The position numbers and the translations under genes were made by a program. The notes under the pieces are model-generated. The model did no database searches and was not told where the DNA came from. It saw nothing but the letters and a program-made list of their open reading frames with translations. Positions 62,639-64,000 of a stretch of 64,000 bases of DNA are shown one piece after another; position 1 is the stretch's first letter, and the number at the start of each line of letters is the position of its first letter. Origin of the DNA: Galbibacter pacificus (GTDB lineage Bacteria > Bacteroidota > Bacteroidia > Flavobacteriales > Flavobacteriaceae); NCBI RefSeq assembly GCF_029603165.1, contig NZ_JAQSVC010000002.1, forward strand, positions 310,001-374,000. Reading direction: 5' to 3'.

Positions 62639-64000
62639 ATGTTTGCGATTGAAGAAGAAGAAAAAAAGGAGCTCTACGATTATCAAAAAGGGGCAATAGA
62701 CGAGATTTTTGATCGTATACATAACAAGCCGCATAATTACCACCTTTTGTACCAATTGCCAACAGGTGGGGGGAAGACAGTTATTTTTTCTGAAATTGTA
62801 CGAAGGTATATTCAGGAAAACAATAAAAAAGTGGTGGTGCTTACGCATAGAATAGAACTAAGTAAGCAAACCTCCAAAATGCTGCGTGGCTTTAACGTCA
62901 AAAATAAGGTTATAAACAGCAAGGTTAAGGAATTGCCCGACCAAAAGGACTATATGTGCTTTGTTGCCATGGTAGAAACCTTAAAAAACAGGCTGAACGA
63001 CAACAAGCTGGAGATAGAAGACGTAGGTCTTGTAATAATAGATGAGGCGCATTACAATTCTTTTAGAAAACTATTGTCTTATTTTAAAAACAGTTTTATC
63101 CTTGGTGTTACCGCAACCCCGTTGAGCTCGAATATAAAGCTTCCCATGAAGGATAATTACAATGAGCTGATTATCGGGGAAGCCATAAAGACACTTATCG
63201 ACAAGGGTTTTTTGGCAAAAGCCGATACCTTTTCGTTTGATGTGGGTCTTGGGACCTTAAAAATTGGTATCAATGGCGATTATACGGTAAAATCTTCAGA
63301 GGCACTGTATTCAAACCTGGAAATGCAGGAAAAGCTGCTGCATGCATACGAAGAAAAGGCCAAAGGGACCAAAACCCTTATTTTTAACAACGGGATTAAC
63401 ACATCTTGGTATGTTTACGAAATGTTCAGGGAAGCCGGTTATCCGGTGAGGCATTTAGATAATACGCACAGCAACAAAGAGCGTAAGGCAATTTTGAAAT
63501 GGTTTAAAAACACGCCCGATGCTATTTTAAGTTCGGTAAGTATTTTAACCACTGGCTTTGACGAGCCATCTGTAGAGACCATTATTTTAAACCGTGCCAC
63601 GCGGTCGCTAACACTTTATTTTCAAATGATAGGCCGTGGTTCGCGCGTGTTACCAAATAAAAATAAGTTTAAAGTGATAGATTTGGGCAATAACGTTGCC
63701 CGGTTTGGTTTATGGAGCGAGCCGGTAGACTGGCAGCACATTTTTAGGTATCCCGATTTTTATTTGGAAAATATTAAGGACGATGAGGAAATTGAAAGCA
63801 ATTTTGTTTACGAAATGCCGCCAAAACTCCGTGAAAAATTTAAAAATACTGCCGATGTTTCTCTTAATATTGAAGAAATTTATGATGAAACTATTAAAAA
63901 AGGATTGCGTTCTAAAGTAATATTGGAACGTTCTTTGACACAGCACACCAAAATGTGCGTTGACAATAGTGATGATGCATACGAGGCGAGAATGCTGGCA
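62639..64000 (+). CDS. DEAD/DEAH-box superfamily 2 helicase, 3' end beyond window
   Basis: The first 454 residues are present. Motif I is PTGGGKT, motif II DEAH, motif III TATP, and motif VI QMIGRGSR, with RATRSLTLYF before it. The order and the KKVVVLTHRIELSKQ segment match SSL2/RadD-like SF2 helicases, which unwind nucleic acids with ATP. The ATG at 62639 follows an A-rich leader. The window ends inside the C-terminal domain, so the full length and any extra domain are unknown. Confidence 0.93.
   Translation, partial: MFAIEEEEKKELYDYQKGAIDEIFDRIHNKPHNYHLLYQLPTGGGKTVIFSEIVRRYIQENNKKVVVLTHRIELSKQTSKMLRGFNVKNKVINSKVKELPDQKDYMCFVAMVETLKNRLNDNKLEIEDVGLVIIDEAHYNSFRKLLSYFKNSFILGVTATPLSSNIKLPMKDNYNELIIGEAIKTLIDKGFLAKADTFSFDVGLGTLKIGINGDYTVKSSEALYSNLEMQEKLLHAYEEKAKGTKTLIFNNGINTSWYVYEMFREAGYPVRHLDNTHSNKERKAILKWFKNTPDAILSSVSILTTGFDEPSVETIILNRATRSLTLYFQMIGRGSRVLPNKNKFKVIDLGNNVARFGLWSEPVDWQHIFRYPDFYLENIKDDEEIESNFVYEMPPKLREKFKNTADVSLNIEEIYDETIKKGLRSKVILERSLTQHTKMCVDNSDDAYEARMLA

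Overview
The window reads as chromosome of a marine-type Flavobacteriaceae (phylum Bacteroidota). The evidence is the low G+C content, a SusC/SusD pair, the short primary sigma factor typical of the phylum, TAnnTTTG-type promoters, A-rich rather than Shine-Dalgarno-rich translation starts, and several families that are largely confined to flavobacteria. Most of it is ordinary core genome. No rRNA, tRNA or CRISPR array was found.

Layout. Positions 1-5000 hold a TonB receptor cut by the window edge, an ArsC-type reductase, release factor 2 (without the usual programmed frameshift), threonine aldolase and a YegP-like protein. Positions 5155-8297 hold three consecutive genes that are each broken: an OmpA-type protein, a DUF1254/DUF1214 protein and a thioredoxin. 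Between them they carry one frameshift and three different in-frame stops. After YbaB and a lipoprotein oligopeptidase comes a five-gene group (10916-16282): a CBS-like PLP enzyme, a JmjC-type cupin, a short-chain reductase, an alpha-oxoamine synthase and a convergent GNAT protein. I interpret it as a candidate sulfonolipid (capnine/sulfobacin) pathway. A polysaccharide-type group (YfhO, glycosyltransferase, flippase) follows, then a Ser/Arg-rich secreted protein, an IS982-type insertion with intact ends and a target duplication, uvrA, an ECF sigma factor, nth and a peroxiredoxin.

Positions 32891-41088 are a complete histidine operon, hisG-D-C-B-H-A-F-IE. It is preceded by a promoter, an 18-residue leader peptide with four consecutive His codons, and mutually exclusive antiterminator and terminator hairpins, which is a textbook attenuator. 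Several his genes are preceded by A/C-rich repeat tracts: a perfect heptamer repeat touches the hisD start codon, and a longer dispersed repeat module lies before hisF and hisI and again after the sulfatase gene. CorA and a sulfatase lipoprotein follow. An opposing sulfur operon (cysE-cysM-sulfurtransferase-TauE) then provides the ordinary cysteine synthase, which makes the second PLP enzyme at 10916 look specialised.

Positions 47600-64000 hold housekeeping and envelope genes: DUF2461, a GreA-like protein, an aldehyde dehydrogenase, an isolated susC-susD pair, DUF72, an MscS channel, a bifunctional penicillin-binding protein, the primary sigma factor, a SlyD-like isomerase and the start of a DEAD/DEAH helicase that runs off the end.

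The most rewarding regions are the his attenuator, the putative sulfonolipid group, the cluster of broken genes and the intergenic repeat family.
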